Shown piece after piece: positions 32,461 to 42,205 of a stretch of DNA of 64,000 nucleotides. The number at the start of each line of letters is the position of its first letter. The first letter of the stretch is position 1. Under the pieces are notes generated by a model that did not search any database, was not told where the DNA came from, and was given only the letters and a program-made list of their open reading frames with translations. A program made the position numbers and the translations under genes. Source of the DNA: Achaetomium macrosporum (taxonomy: Eukaryota > Ascomycota > Sordariomycetes > Sordariales > Chaetomiaceae); NCBI GenBank assembly GCA_033296875.1, contig MU860046.1, positions 82,279-146,278 on the forward strand. The letters are read 5' to 3'.

Positions 32461-35400
32461 CAAGGTATAATGTGTTCCTCACTCGAAGTCTAATATGTGT
32501 TGATCGATTAGACGGGATATGTTAGAATGGAGAGGGTATACCATGAGTCGCACTGCAGTTAAGAGAAGGGAGCCGTGCTCGGAAGAGAGGGCCTCGTGTT
32601 CGTTCCCTTCCTACTCTAATCTTGCCATAAAGACGTAAGAGCCGCCCTGGACTTTCGCAAGCCGCATCAGAAAGTTGAATTCAGCCGCGTAGGCGCGGAG
32701 TTCTGCGTAACTTGTCGAGAAGCCAATTCGATGAATGGAGCATACCTGCTTTTCGGCGCAAAGGAAATCATAGTCTGGCGCCGGGTGGCCGTTGCACAGC
32801 GGTACATATGGAGCACGATGGCCCTCTCGCTGGCAGGAGGGTTTGTCCTAGTCCCTCGGACCTAGTAGTAAGGCTGACAGCGGAGACAGGCACAGTAAAC
32901 GAGAATACAACTAGTCTTAATCACAGAAATGCTCTTGAAATAGTCACCACTCTCATAGGGTATCGTTGATTGAGATACAGTTTACTAAGGTTGAGCTTGA
33001 TACACCTTGCTGGCGGCACAACATGCGGTTGGGCCCCGGTGACGTCCATGCGATATTACTTACCTCGAGTTCCCTCCAGGTTCGGGTGGCACTGTGAAGA
33101 GCCTTGCTACCTACCTTAGGCGACGGATGGACTTTAGGCAATACAATCTCCAGACGTTGTCATACCTGATTATGTCTCTATGCTGCAGTTCCTCTGGGTT
33201 TCGACCTTGGGTCTCGACCTTGGGTCTCAATCTTGGGTCTCGATCTTGGGTCTCGATCTTCTTGGTTAGCAGGCAACTCCGCATACGTCCTTCACAACGG
33301 AGAGTGGGAATTGTTCAGTACCTAGTTTATGCAGGACTTCTTACGAACCGGCATGTTGAGGTTTGTGTTTCTGAGACGGCTGAAAGCTATTCTAGTTGTA
33401 CTCGTCCTTCTAGGCATTGAAGTTGCATGGTACCGGCATGACTGGTAGACTCAAACACGCCCTCGGGATCATTGACATGTGATGCCAGATTTCTTACCCT
33501 CTGTTTCCGTATCTCAACTGCTGTTGACGCTTCAGACTATTTGCACTTACTTTTCCTCGCAGTTCAGGTTGGCTGCTAGAAGCTGAACTTGGCATGATTC
33601 CTGGATTGGCTGACAGTTACATGATTTGGTCGATTCACCAAACCTCAGGGTGCTGTTCAACGGACAGATGAGAAGTATAAGAAGCCTAGGAACAGACCAT
33701 GTTCAGGATGACCTCCACAGACACCGCAGCAAGAGAATCCAAGCCCACAGACAGACACAAAACAGTCACATATTTGATCATCTGCCCTTGTCACCTAAGC
33801 TCACCAAAAATGAAGCTGACGTACATCCCCGCCGCCGTCAGGTCTCACGCGTAAGTGTTACCCTGAAATAAACGGCCCATAAGTCTTCTGAGCTCGACCC
33901 TAACCACAAAAATCCTGCCACAACAGTTGCTGCTCCTGAGATTGTGATTGCTGGTGTGTAAGTGATGACCCAAAAGAACTCCCGTCACCAACATTGTTCC
34001 AGCCGCAATCAGCTGGGACCGCTAAGTCGACTACTTACTTGTATACAGGACGTCCTGCGAAATCCCCTACTGAAATAGTGCTCATAATCCGCGAACTTGA
34101 AGTCGATCCAAGCATTGCCATTCAAACCTGGCAACTCGAACAGATGCTCGAGTCGGACGGGGTTTTATTTCCTCTTACTCGGGATTTCTGGCGGCAGTGA
34201 CACACTCTTTCATGGCCGGGCTGTTGGACACCTACTTATGTTTCTCTAAATTCATCTCAGTCTTTACTGGTAGCCTTTGTGCTCTTGACCTGCCTTAGTA
34301 CATCTGTCGCACGGAAAGCAACACATGGGGCGAGAACGAATATGGAAGCCAAGGTGTGGATGGGAGGAGTGAGGATGCACCGCTTGACGGACATGAATCT
34401 GGAATGCTAATAAGGCACTTCTCTCGCTTGTCTTGCAAATCGCACCCTTCACCCTAGTATGCTGTCGTCAAAGCGGCGGTCCCGTTTCCTGAGTTCACAA
34501 CTCTTCTTGTCCTGTTTCGGTGACGCCGCGTCCATGGTGAGGCACCAATGTAGGCTTGGCTCCGTCCGTTTGAGCTGGGCCCCATTCATAACTAAGGCAC
34601 TTACTTAAGGTAGGTGAACCTGGTAAGGTAACTGGACGAGGGTGAATACTCACACCCACCCTGCAACTTTACCTGGCCTCCATACACTACAGTATTGTGG
34701 GTATGGACGAAGACCTCTTGACTGACTTGGCTCGAGGGTAGCATGCAGCATGCTAGGATGCCCGACTGGATTGCGCCTGTCCGCTGTGATTGGATGTGTC
34801 GACATGACTCCCCTAGTCCCTACCGGTAGATTTTGGCTGGGATGGTAGGAATCCGATTCTTATTCCCGCGAGACGTCCGAACTCTCTCCGCCGTTCTCTG
34901 CTGGGTTGTTTTCTGTCTGTCTGAAGACCGGGCCTCGACCCCTGCGCCTCCAGATTAGGTGCTTCATAAGATTCCTCTCTGTTGCCCCTTTTGGTCGCGA
35001 GGCCGGTACCGGACCCCGGGCAAATCTACGGAATGGTCGCGGGCTTGCGGCATCGAAGGGGGTTGCCATCATATCCCTGACCTCTAGCGAACACGACCTA
35101 CGTCTAGTAGATGAGGGATTTGTGCATGTATAAGACGGCAACTGCTACGCTCAGTACCAACCTATTGGCCCATGGGCGAGCGACGCACGTGAAGTGGATG
35201 ATGCAAAGGCGGTGATGCAACTCGCATTTTTTTTCTGCAACTATGCCGCACTTTAGTTGAATTGGGAAGGTGACAGTGGCCACCACTACCGCACTTGCGG
35301 ATTATCTCAGACTCAGACCAGTATTTGCGGTGTAATGGCTGGCTCCGCCAGCCGTTTTGGGTAAAGCGCATTACTGGTCCCACTTATCTGTAAATTAGCC

Positions 35401-35601
35401 AATCAAAACATAGAGCAGAACAGCACCGCATACTGTCTGAGTGGCCGATTTGAACCGAGTCGTAGCCAACGGTCAGAATTGCAGTGTAGTTTGCGCCTAC
35501 AGCCATAATTCTACCATTTTCCATCATATCAACAAGCCGCCTGCAGTTTTGAGATCGCAGAAGCACGCGTCGCCCGTTGATACCGGCATTGTCATAGGAA
35601 A
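32461..35601. other. Long gene-poor region with tandem repeat and AT-rich stretches
   Basis: About 3.1 kb without a supported gene. It holds a 13-bp tandem repeat (own entry), dispersed TACCTTAGG-type motifs (33111-33120; 34597-34632) and a GGCTGGC/GCCAGCC inverted repeat at 35338-35354. Composition is more AT-rich than the gene blocks, fitting old decayed sequence, and it leads into mobile-element debris. Confidence 0.45.
33192..33256. repeat. 13-bp tandem repeat, five copies
   Basis: Five head-to-tail copies of a unit close to CCTTGGGTCTCGA. Copies 2-5 differ from each other at one or two bases, and copy 1 is more diverged. It lies in non-coding sequence with no hint of function, so it is likely a minisatellite. 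Confidence 0.85.
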
Positions 35602-36271
35602 ATGGCTGAGAGTTCCGATCTGGATGAGCTGCCCGAGCTGCCATCGTTCCATGCGGCGCAGTCGACCAACCGACCGACCCGAACTACCCTGCAGACCCTG
35701 TCGTCTGAGCTGTCTGAGCTCAGTATTATCCCAGCCCCCCCCCTCTGAAGCGCCTGGCGGTCGATCTGGCCCTGAATCCGGGGATGAGGCTGTGAGCGAG
35801 GATGTTGACGAGCAAGCGAACGACATAGTGGCCGAGCCCGCCGACGACATAGTGAACGAGACAGTAAAGACATGGAACCAATGCAGGAAGAAGAACAGGC
35901 ACCAGGTCTCTCGCGGTCAGGCCACGCCCCGGTCCTATAACTTCGAGGCGTTCCTTATCAGATGGGTTGAGCATGGCCGCAGGGCTCGCCAGCTGGGCGA
36001 TATACTACAGGATGACCGAGTTCGCGAGGCTTTACGGGCGCAAGGCGTATCTGTGCAAGAATACAGGGCAGACGAGATAGATCCAGTTCTCCAGATCCGT
36101 AGGGAAATGAAGACCTTGCTCGCGGAGCCTCAGTTCGGCGACTTCGTTCCTCACCAACAAGCCCCGGCCCAAGAAGAATTCCGAGAACAAGAAGCCCAAG
36201 CCCAGCACCAGCCCCAGCCCCAGTCACAGTCACAGTCTCACTCCCAGCCCCAGCCTGACGCCCAGCCTTGA
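35602..36271 (+). pseudogene. Frameshifted ORF of unknown type, probably mobile-element derived
   Basis: From ATG 35602 one frame reads MAESSDLDELPELPSFHAA and on through LSSELSELSIIPAPP, then hits a TGA just after a run of nine C (35735-35743). The adjacent frame continues at once with SEAPGGRSGPESGDEAV and stays open to 36271. Both halves are acidic and similar in style, so a one-base slip in the C run is the simplest reading. The second half has a folded-looking block (NFEAFLIRWVEHGRRARQLGDIL, then EYRADEIDPVLQIRREMKTLL) and a Gln/Pro/Ser tail. I recognise no domain. It ends just before the truncated helicase on the other strand, so a transposon-borne accessory protein is a reasonable guess. 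A sequencing error in the homopolymer is the alternative. Confidence 0.55.
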
Positions 36272-36277
36272 ACTTGG

Positions 36278-36720
36278 GATGTAGCGCTTGCTCTAGACTT
36301 AATAGAATATGGGTGTACTTTCCAGCTTGGATTTCTTCCCATACCTTCGGGTTCTGGACAGTATAGCCGTTAACATATGATTCAGGGGTTCAGGGGTAAC
36401 CGTACACGGCTTACCTTGAGATGCGTGTCGCCGTCAATCCATACCGGCTTCGAATTCGGGACATTCCTGGCGATGTCGTCTGTCTGGTTCTCGCCCAGCT
36501 TCGTCAACGGTACGATTTGCACCATAATCTTGTCGGCTAGGGCAGAGAAAGCATATAACACGGCACTCTTGCGGTACCCGGTCGCCGCCACGAGGACTGT
36601 GTCGCCCTGGTCGTATACTAACCGTGCCACGGCTTCAATCTGACCTACCCGTGGCATCCTGGCGCACGTGATGGCGCATATCGTCGCTCTGACGCGGTCG
36701 AACTGCTCGTCGGCCTCCAT
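36278..36720 (-). pseudogene. Truncated RecQ-like DNA helicase fragment
   Basis: Two exon-like blocks, 36720-36415 and 36353-36278, joined in phase by a GTAAGC/TCCAG intron. The first holds a Q-like motif (RVGQIEAVARLVYDQG), the Walker A region VLVAATGYRKSAVLY, and IVPLTKLGENQ. The second continues NPKVWEEIQAGKYTHILLS and EQALHPKF, as in fungal RecQ-type helicases often found in mobile or subtelomeric repeats. It stops being helicase-like at about 36278, before the DEAH box, where the sequence becomes the tail of the convergent ORF. Walker A is also altered (GYRKS where GxGKS is expected). It is therefore a dead fragment. Upstream exons beyond 36720 were not found. Confidence 0.7.
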
Positions 36721-37433
36721 GACGGCTCAGATCTATCCAGCGGGTTGTGATGATACTGGGTGGACGTGACGAGGGGAAAATGGCCACCGGAGTTCAGGAA
36801 AGCCGGTCTCTACATGCTACAATTTTGGTGGATTTTTCATATCAATATCAGCCAAACCAAAGGGGGCGATCGAGCAGAAGGACATGGGTCGTCATGTATG
36901 AAAACAGCTTTGGCACTACCATTCAGCAAAATAAGTCCAGAATAGCGACGAAAGTAGTATTATGAGGGAGCTATGCCATTTATCTAACTCCGTACCAAGT
37001 ATGGAAGTCATATATTCTATGGTGGTTGAGAAATGCATGATTGAAAAAGGTAACTCAGCTGAATTTGTATGGGAGCGTGGCCGTCATCCCCCCTTCCAGT
37101 CAAATCGGTGACTCAGACGTCTTTCTTGGGCGTTGTGTGCAAAAAGTGGGTCAGATCCTGGATTGGCTAGCGTGGACGTCATTACATACAATTATCTATG
37201 GTGTTACGTCTGCATACCCGCACGGACCATCCATACCGCCTGCCGCGGGCCGCAGAGGCCGGCCGAAGGCCGCCGCAACGCCCACAAAAGACGTCTGATC
37301 TGAGATAAACCTCATTCTAATTCTTGACATTGTACTTCCAAGGGAATCCGCACAAGGTCTATCACTAATACACCGTCTCTACCTAGTTACGTAAGGCTGA
37401 CCCGTTAATCCTACAACTCAATAAACATCGCCC
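36721..37433. other. Gene-poor spacer beside the helicase remnant
   Basis: No supported ORF. It is moderately AT-rich, with a GC-rich patch near 37224-37275. It could hold the unrecognised 5' part of the mobile element. Confidence 0.35.
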
Positions 37434-38152
37434 TCAACATCCCATTTCCGCTTGATACCTCGTTCCTGCAGGGGACAATCTTGCTCCCCGACACTCTGCG
37501 TCTCTCCACAACAATCCAGCACCAATGCGCGGGCGAGTCGCTGCGCCAGAGTATCGAAAGGCTCGGCCGGGGATGTGCCAATGGTGAATGTCGAGCCCCG
37601 AGTCAGCTTCCGCTCCCTTGCTCGGGAAATCTAGCCGGTCAAGAAACGACACTTTTACGTGGGCAACGTAGAGATTGAGCGGATTTGGTTTGTTGCCGAA
37701 CATGGACCTTTTGGACGATTGAAGCGCTGGTCAGCGAATGTACTCCTTCGAGGATACTCTACAGCACAGTTTGAAAAGGGAGAAGGCCAAAGTAGATGAT
37801 GAGTGAAAGGGGAGGAGAGACTCACTGTGGAACTGGCAGGACGAGATGACTGGACAATGTCACGCCGCTGCTTTTGCGCTATTGCGATTATAACGGCGAC
37901 GAGGTATGGCTCTTTCTGAGCATCGGCAGGAGAATAGCGATTCAAAAGGATGCGATAGCGGGACAACCGGGGAGTATTCGTGAAGAGGCACAACGGGTCC
38001 TTCCGGGGTTTTCGATTTTGCTGTCGACGCTCCAATACTTGGCTGACGTCCAGGCAAACAAAGGTGACGATCCCGATATCCGAGTCCATAGGGATGCTGT
38101 TATCAGGCACCGCAAAGATAACTAACCAGAGTCCTGCCAGGCTGTCACACAC
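37434..38152 (-). pseudogene. Remnant of a conserved fungal protein of unknown function
   Basis: Two minus-strand segments read like pieces of one family. The first (within 38152-37655) holds CLFTNTPRLSRYRILLNRY and SPADAQKEPYLVAVIIAIAQ. The second (37703-37434) holds LNLYVAHVKVSFLDRLDFPS and LDIHHWHIPGRAF. From memory, many Sordariomycetes carry multi-copy hypothetical proteins with the same order of blocks (YTPDD...PFFVALIIALAQ, then SFLDKFDxPS). The connecting intron or frameshift could not be settled: a GTGAGT donor after the first block leads to no in-phase acceptor before the second. The start is also unclear. I treat it as a decayed copy, with a functional gene carrying an unusual intron as the alternative. 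Confidence 0.4.
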
Positions 38153-39250
38153 CTCAGTACATGTACAGTACCTGTCTCCTCCATCCGGCTGAATCAGCCG
38201 TCGAGCAGCCCCAGTGGGTCGAAGCTCTGCGACATACTCCTGAGATAGTTAGTTTGTGACGATCCTAAAGATCTAGATGCCGCAATCACGCCCGCTTTTG
38301 AGATGGCGACTGTGCGTGCCTTATTGTTGGGTGCACAGGACGACTGTGAACCCACCACCCCGCAGTTGGGGCGATAAAGCTGATTCGCTGATTAGGTAAC
38401 TAGTTACCTTATTTTATGCTTCGGTATCTACCGGTACCTCTTTGATGTGGCAGTTCCAAGGATCTGAACCTTAGGAGCTTTTGCAAAGACAACACGGTCA
38501 GATTTCCTCATCGTCTGAGCTGTCGTTGCGTAATCGCGACTCCTTTCTCCGCTGTCGAGAGGGTGCGGGTCTCCGGGTTTGACAAGGCGGCTGTGGAATT
38601 GAAAGGGTCGCTACTTGATGTTGTCGGCAAATCCAAACAGCGGACCCGTCCCGCTAGTTGGACTGAGGAGTCGAGGATCTACTCTCCCATCGTTTGCGCT
38701 AACTCACTGTGGAATGGCACACAGCATGATGATAGGTCGGGCTGCACTATGTGTGTTTGTCTCGACCTCCGCAATACATACCCTGCATGGGATGTCTGCA
38801 AGATGTGGCTCGGGCACCACAGAGCTGGAGCATATTGGCGGGACTAATTTCATTGCTGGCCCACACCACAGCCGCGGGACTGCCGCTCAACACTGGCTGG
38901 CAACTGCCCGGTGCTGCTCCCACCTAAATCTCCAGCCGCCAATCCGAAAAATCGCTTTTCTCCTAAACTCAAAACCAACCCGCATTATTTTTCCAAGACA
39001 CTCCCACACCCCTCCGTCGCAGCAACGGCCTGTCATAGACCCCCGCTGCCTCGAACCTTGTTTCAACGCGATCCTGCTGCCATCGCGTCCGTTCAGCGTT
39101 TGGCAACTCTCGGGCAGCCACTCGAACGAGGAGGAAGGAACCTGGTCGCCCAAACCCTCGAGAAATCAGCCTTGGCGGATCGTGCCGCCGCCGCCACCTT
39201 CAAACCCGTCTTGGGCTGGCTCAGAGCAAGTTCTGGGTCAGCGGATGCGT
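38153..39250. other. Upstream region of acrB
   Basis: The acrB frame is open from 38615, but the part before 39251 reads as non-protein-like and is best seen as 5' leader. A 16-bp perfect palindrome, AGGTAACTAGTTACCT, lies at 38394-38409. Confidence 0.45.
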
Positions 39251-42205
39251 ATGCCTCGCGCTTCAAATTTGGGAAAGCGACATCAGGGAGCAAGCAACCA
39301 CCGCGACACCCGACACGAGAATGGCCTGGTAGGCCCCGGTAAGCGCGTCATCAAGCAGAAGAGTCAATCTCAGTTTGATGGCGGCTCCAAGCCCGCCGTC
39401 GACAATGCCCCTGTCCCGCCCGTACCCCCCGTGCCTGCTACTGCGAATGGTTCCCCGGCGTGTCCCGACGACATGGCGCCCGAGCATAAGGCGACCGAGC
39501 TGCTGCGGAGAGCGTCGCTAGGCTCCCATTCCGAGTCCTCGTCCTCGTGGACCGATTCGCTTCCCGCCCCCGCTGCGCACCCCATCCCGGAAGAGGCCCA
39601 CCGACGGATTGATGTCAACGATGCGAAGAATACCAATGTGCACCGTGACCCCGGCCCGTTGGATTTTGTCGTCACGGTGCTCCGATCCTGCCCGCTCCAA
39701 GACACCATTGCAATCCTCATCATTCTCATGCAGGCGTCGCCAGCCGTGCTGACGGGCATCTATATGCTCTTCACCTGCCTTACCTTCGTCCCCCCGGTGA
39801 CCACGAGTTCTGGCCTCAGCGTCGCCGAGATCTTCGACGGCAGCCAGGGCACCCCCTCGCTCACGACCCTCATCTGCATGGATGTGATGATGTTGCTTAT
39901 TTGGCTGTTTCTCTGGGCTCCAATGCAGCAGTTCATTTTGGATCTCGCCCAGGTCGTCATATCCTTGACACTGGGAGGCGGGGGGTCTTCAAGACAAGGA
40001 ACGACGAGCAATATTGCGCTGTGTGTTGCCATTGTCGGAGTGTCCCACTGGACCCAGGAGTGGGGGTGGACCGGGCTGTCTCGGCTGAGTGCCATCTTCG
40101 GTTCGAACCGCTTCCTATCCGAGGATGCGGAACGAGGTGTGCGGGCATTCGACAAGAAGGGCCCTTACGGTTGGGTCAGGAGCGTTTTGGCGATCCACAT
40201 CCTCACTCAGGGACTTGTTCGGTGTATCCGCGAATGGTACTTGCGCAGGGAACGGCGGGACTTGCAGACCCAAGGCTTGCTGGACCCAGAGTCTGGCAAA
40301 TCTGTGTCACTCCCTGCCGAAGGTTGCTCTGACGTTGCTCTCATGGCGGCCGACAGCGATATTCACCTGCAGACAAGCACAGCCCATCTTTCAAGCAAGA
40401 AGAGACGGAGGCAGAGCGCTCAGGTCAGAATAAGGCAGCCTTTATGGGCAGCGCTTGCAAGCACGAAGATTGTCATGGTCAAGGAGTATGAGCTGCAGCA
40501 CGCGACAAATGAGTCGGCTAGCTCTAATGCGACGGATATCCACAATCTCGGCAATGCGCCTTTTAGCACCCAACCCGAACAAATCTGGATCTGCTACGTC
40601 GGCTGCGATGAAGTTTGCTTCAACACCAGCCACTTTCCAGATGTCGGGGAGAAAGAGGCGCCCCAGGAAGGCACCAAGCCGGGAATTGACGCTTCCAAAC
40701 CTTTCTACGTCAGAGTCAACAACGCTATATGGCAACCAACGCGCATCATCCCGATCGAAAGCCCCGAGGAGGAGAACTATCAAGGCACCCGGTGGACCGG
40801 CGACATATACGGACTGACTCCTCTATCCAACTACGAGTGCGAGTTTGTCAGCACACGGACCGGCGAGGTGATCTTCTCCACGAGCGTCAGAACTCTCCCG
40901 GCGAAGAGCAAGGATCCCGAAATCGCCCCCAAGGCCGCAACTAATCCACGTTCGCACGCAAGGCACGACTCGCCGGCTACAACGCTGCGAGCATCCATTG
41001 CGGCGGCCGAAGTTAAGCTGGCCGAGGAGAAAGCACGTCTCAAAGCTGTCCGGAAGGACAACAACCGCAAACTGAACGCTGCACGGAAAGAGATCGAGAG
41101 ACTCGCATCCGCCGTCCAGTCAGCCGGTGGGGATGACGAAAAGCTGAGGCAGAAGATTGCCCAGAACAGGATTCAAGAGAAGCGAGCTGAGGAATCCATC
41201 CGCGAGCTTGAGGTGCAGCTGAAGGAGCTCGAGACGGTACCCGAAGATCTGCTCAATAAGCAGCGCGCGACGCATAGCGCTTGGGCTTCGGAGAAAGCCA
41301 AGTTTGACCAGGCCCGCGCCGATTTCAAGAACTTCAAGGCGTCGATCGACAAGCAAATCAAGTCTCTCGAGGAGGAAAACGCCAGTCTCCGGGCAAAGAG
41401 GAACAAGATCGCCGCTCGCATCGCCAAGGTCGACGACGAACACGCCCGTATCACGGATGCCAACGCGCGAGGCCTAAACGAGGCTGAACGCCGCCGTCAG
41501 GAGCGCGCAGAACTCCAGGCCGAGCTTGTCAGGGCTGAGCATAACATTATGGATCGGATCCAGGCCCTGCGAGCCACTAATGCTGCGAAGCAGGCCCAGA
41601 TCCACGAAATGGCGGCTCAGATGCAGGCGTACTTGGAGAGCTTCCAGGACGACATGGCGCCTCAGCCCAACCACTTCGCGCCCTCCGGGCACTGGGGGGC
41701 TCCAGCTGCTCCATACACTGCACAGGCCGTGTGGCCACCGGTGTCGATGCCGGTGTCGATGCCGGTGTCGATGCCTCCGCAAGCCACTCCTGCTCAGGTC
41801 ACTCCTCTTCTCGCTCCCTCCCAGCTCTCCGCCTTTTCAACTCCGCTGCAGGCCACCATGAGCACCCCGCCGCCTCACCGGACCAGAGGCCGCTCGTCCT
41901 CGATGCTGAGTGACGTCACAGGCTTCACGCAGTCGACCGACGACGAGGAGCACGATAGCGGCAACGCCAACAATGTCAGCACGGTCATTGGGCCGCCGAG
42001 CCATCAGCGCGGCGGTAAGATCGCCAGCGCGAATGGGAATGGTTCGACGACGATGCGGAGCCCGCCGGGGTTCCATTTCAAGAAGGGATCTGCATCCGGG
42101 TCTGGTTCGTCGGGATCGGCGTCGGGCTTCGGCTCCGGGCGCAGTAGCGTGCGTTCTGGCAGCGGAAGCGGCGCCAGCCTCGGGGAGGCTGCGAGTCCCG
42201 TGTGA
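39251..42205 (+). CDS. acrB: AcrB-like ubiquitination-network signalling protein
   Basis: I start at ATG 39251 (MPRASNLGKRHQGASN), giving 984 aa; an ATG two codons upstream (39245) is in frame. The N-terminal HENGLVGPGKRV is the conserved start block of fungal AcrB proteins. Several hydrophobic segments follow near residues 150-180 (IAILIILMQASPAVLTGIYM), 205-225 (MDVMMLLIWLFLWAP), 253-268 and 310-320, so it is a membrane protein. A charged region and a long coiled coil occupy about residues 575-795 (rich in Glu, Lys, Arg, Ala), then a Pro/Met/Ser tail with a 12-bp coding repeat (PVSM three times) and a Gly/Ser-rich end. In Aspergillus nidulans acrB was found through acriflavine sensitivity and linked to the CreB/CreD ubiquitin system in carbon repression. 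That role is transferred from the family. Confidence 0.88.
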   Translation: MPRASNLGKRHQGASNHRDTRHENGLVGPGKRVIKQKSQSQFDGGSKPAVDNAPVPPVPPVPATANGSPACPDDMAPEHKATELLRRASLGSHSESSSSWTDSLPAPAAHPIPEEAHRRIDVNDAKNTNVHRDPGPLDFVVTVLRSCPLQDTIAILIILMQASPAVLTGIYMLFTCLTFVPPVTTSSGLSVAEIFDGSQGTPSLTTLICMDVMMLLIWLFLWAPMQQFILDLAQVVISLTLGGGGSSRQGTTSNIALCVAIVGVSHWTQEWGWTGLSRLSAIFGSNRFLSEDAERGVRAFDKKGPYGWVRSVLAIHILTQGLVRCIREWYLRRERRDLQTQGLLDPESGKSVSLPAEGCSDVALMAADSDIHLQTSTAHLSSKKRRRQSAQVRIRQPLWAALASTKIVMVKEYELQHATNESASSNATDIHNLGNAPFSTQPEQIWICYVGCDEVCFNTSHFPDVGEKEAPQEGTKPGIDASKPFYVRVNNAIWQPTRIIPIESPEEENYQGTRWTGDIYGLTPLSNYECEFVSTRTGEVIFSTSVRTLPAKSKDPEIAPKAATNPRSHARHDSPATTLRASIAAAEVKLAEEKARLKAVRKDNNRKLNAARKEIERLASAVQSAGGDDEKLRQKIAQNRIQEKRAEESIRELEVQLKELETVPEDLLNKQRATHSAWASEKAKFDQARADFKNFKASIDKQIKSLEEENASLRAKRNKIAARIAKVDDEHARITDANARGLNEAERRRQERAELQAELVRAEHNIMDRIQALRATNAAKQAQIHEMAAQMQAYLESFQDDMAPQPNHFAPSGHWGAPAAPYTAQAVWPPVSMPVSMPVSMPPQATPAQVTPLLAPSQLSAFSTPLQATMSTPPPHRTRGRSSSMLSDVTGFTQSTDDEEHDSGNANNVSTVIGPPSHQRGGKIASANGNGSTTMRSPPGFHFKKGSASGSGSSGSASGFGSGRSSVRSGSGSGASLGEAASPV

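Noticed and set aside
38615..39250. N-terminal 212-codon extension of the acrB frame
   Set aside because: Composition is unlike the rest and the family start block begins at MPRASN; treated as leader.
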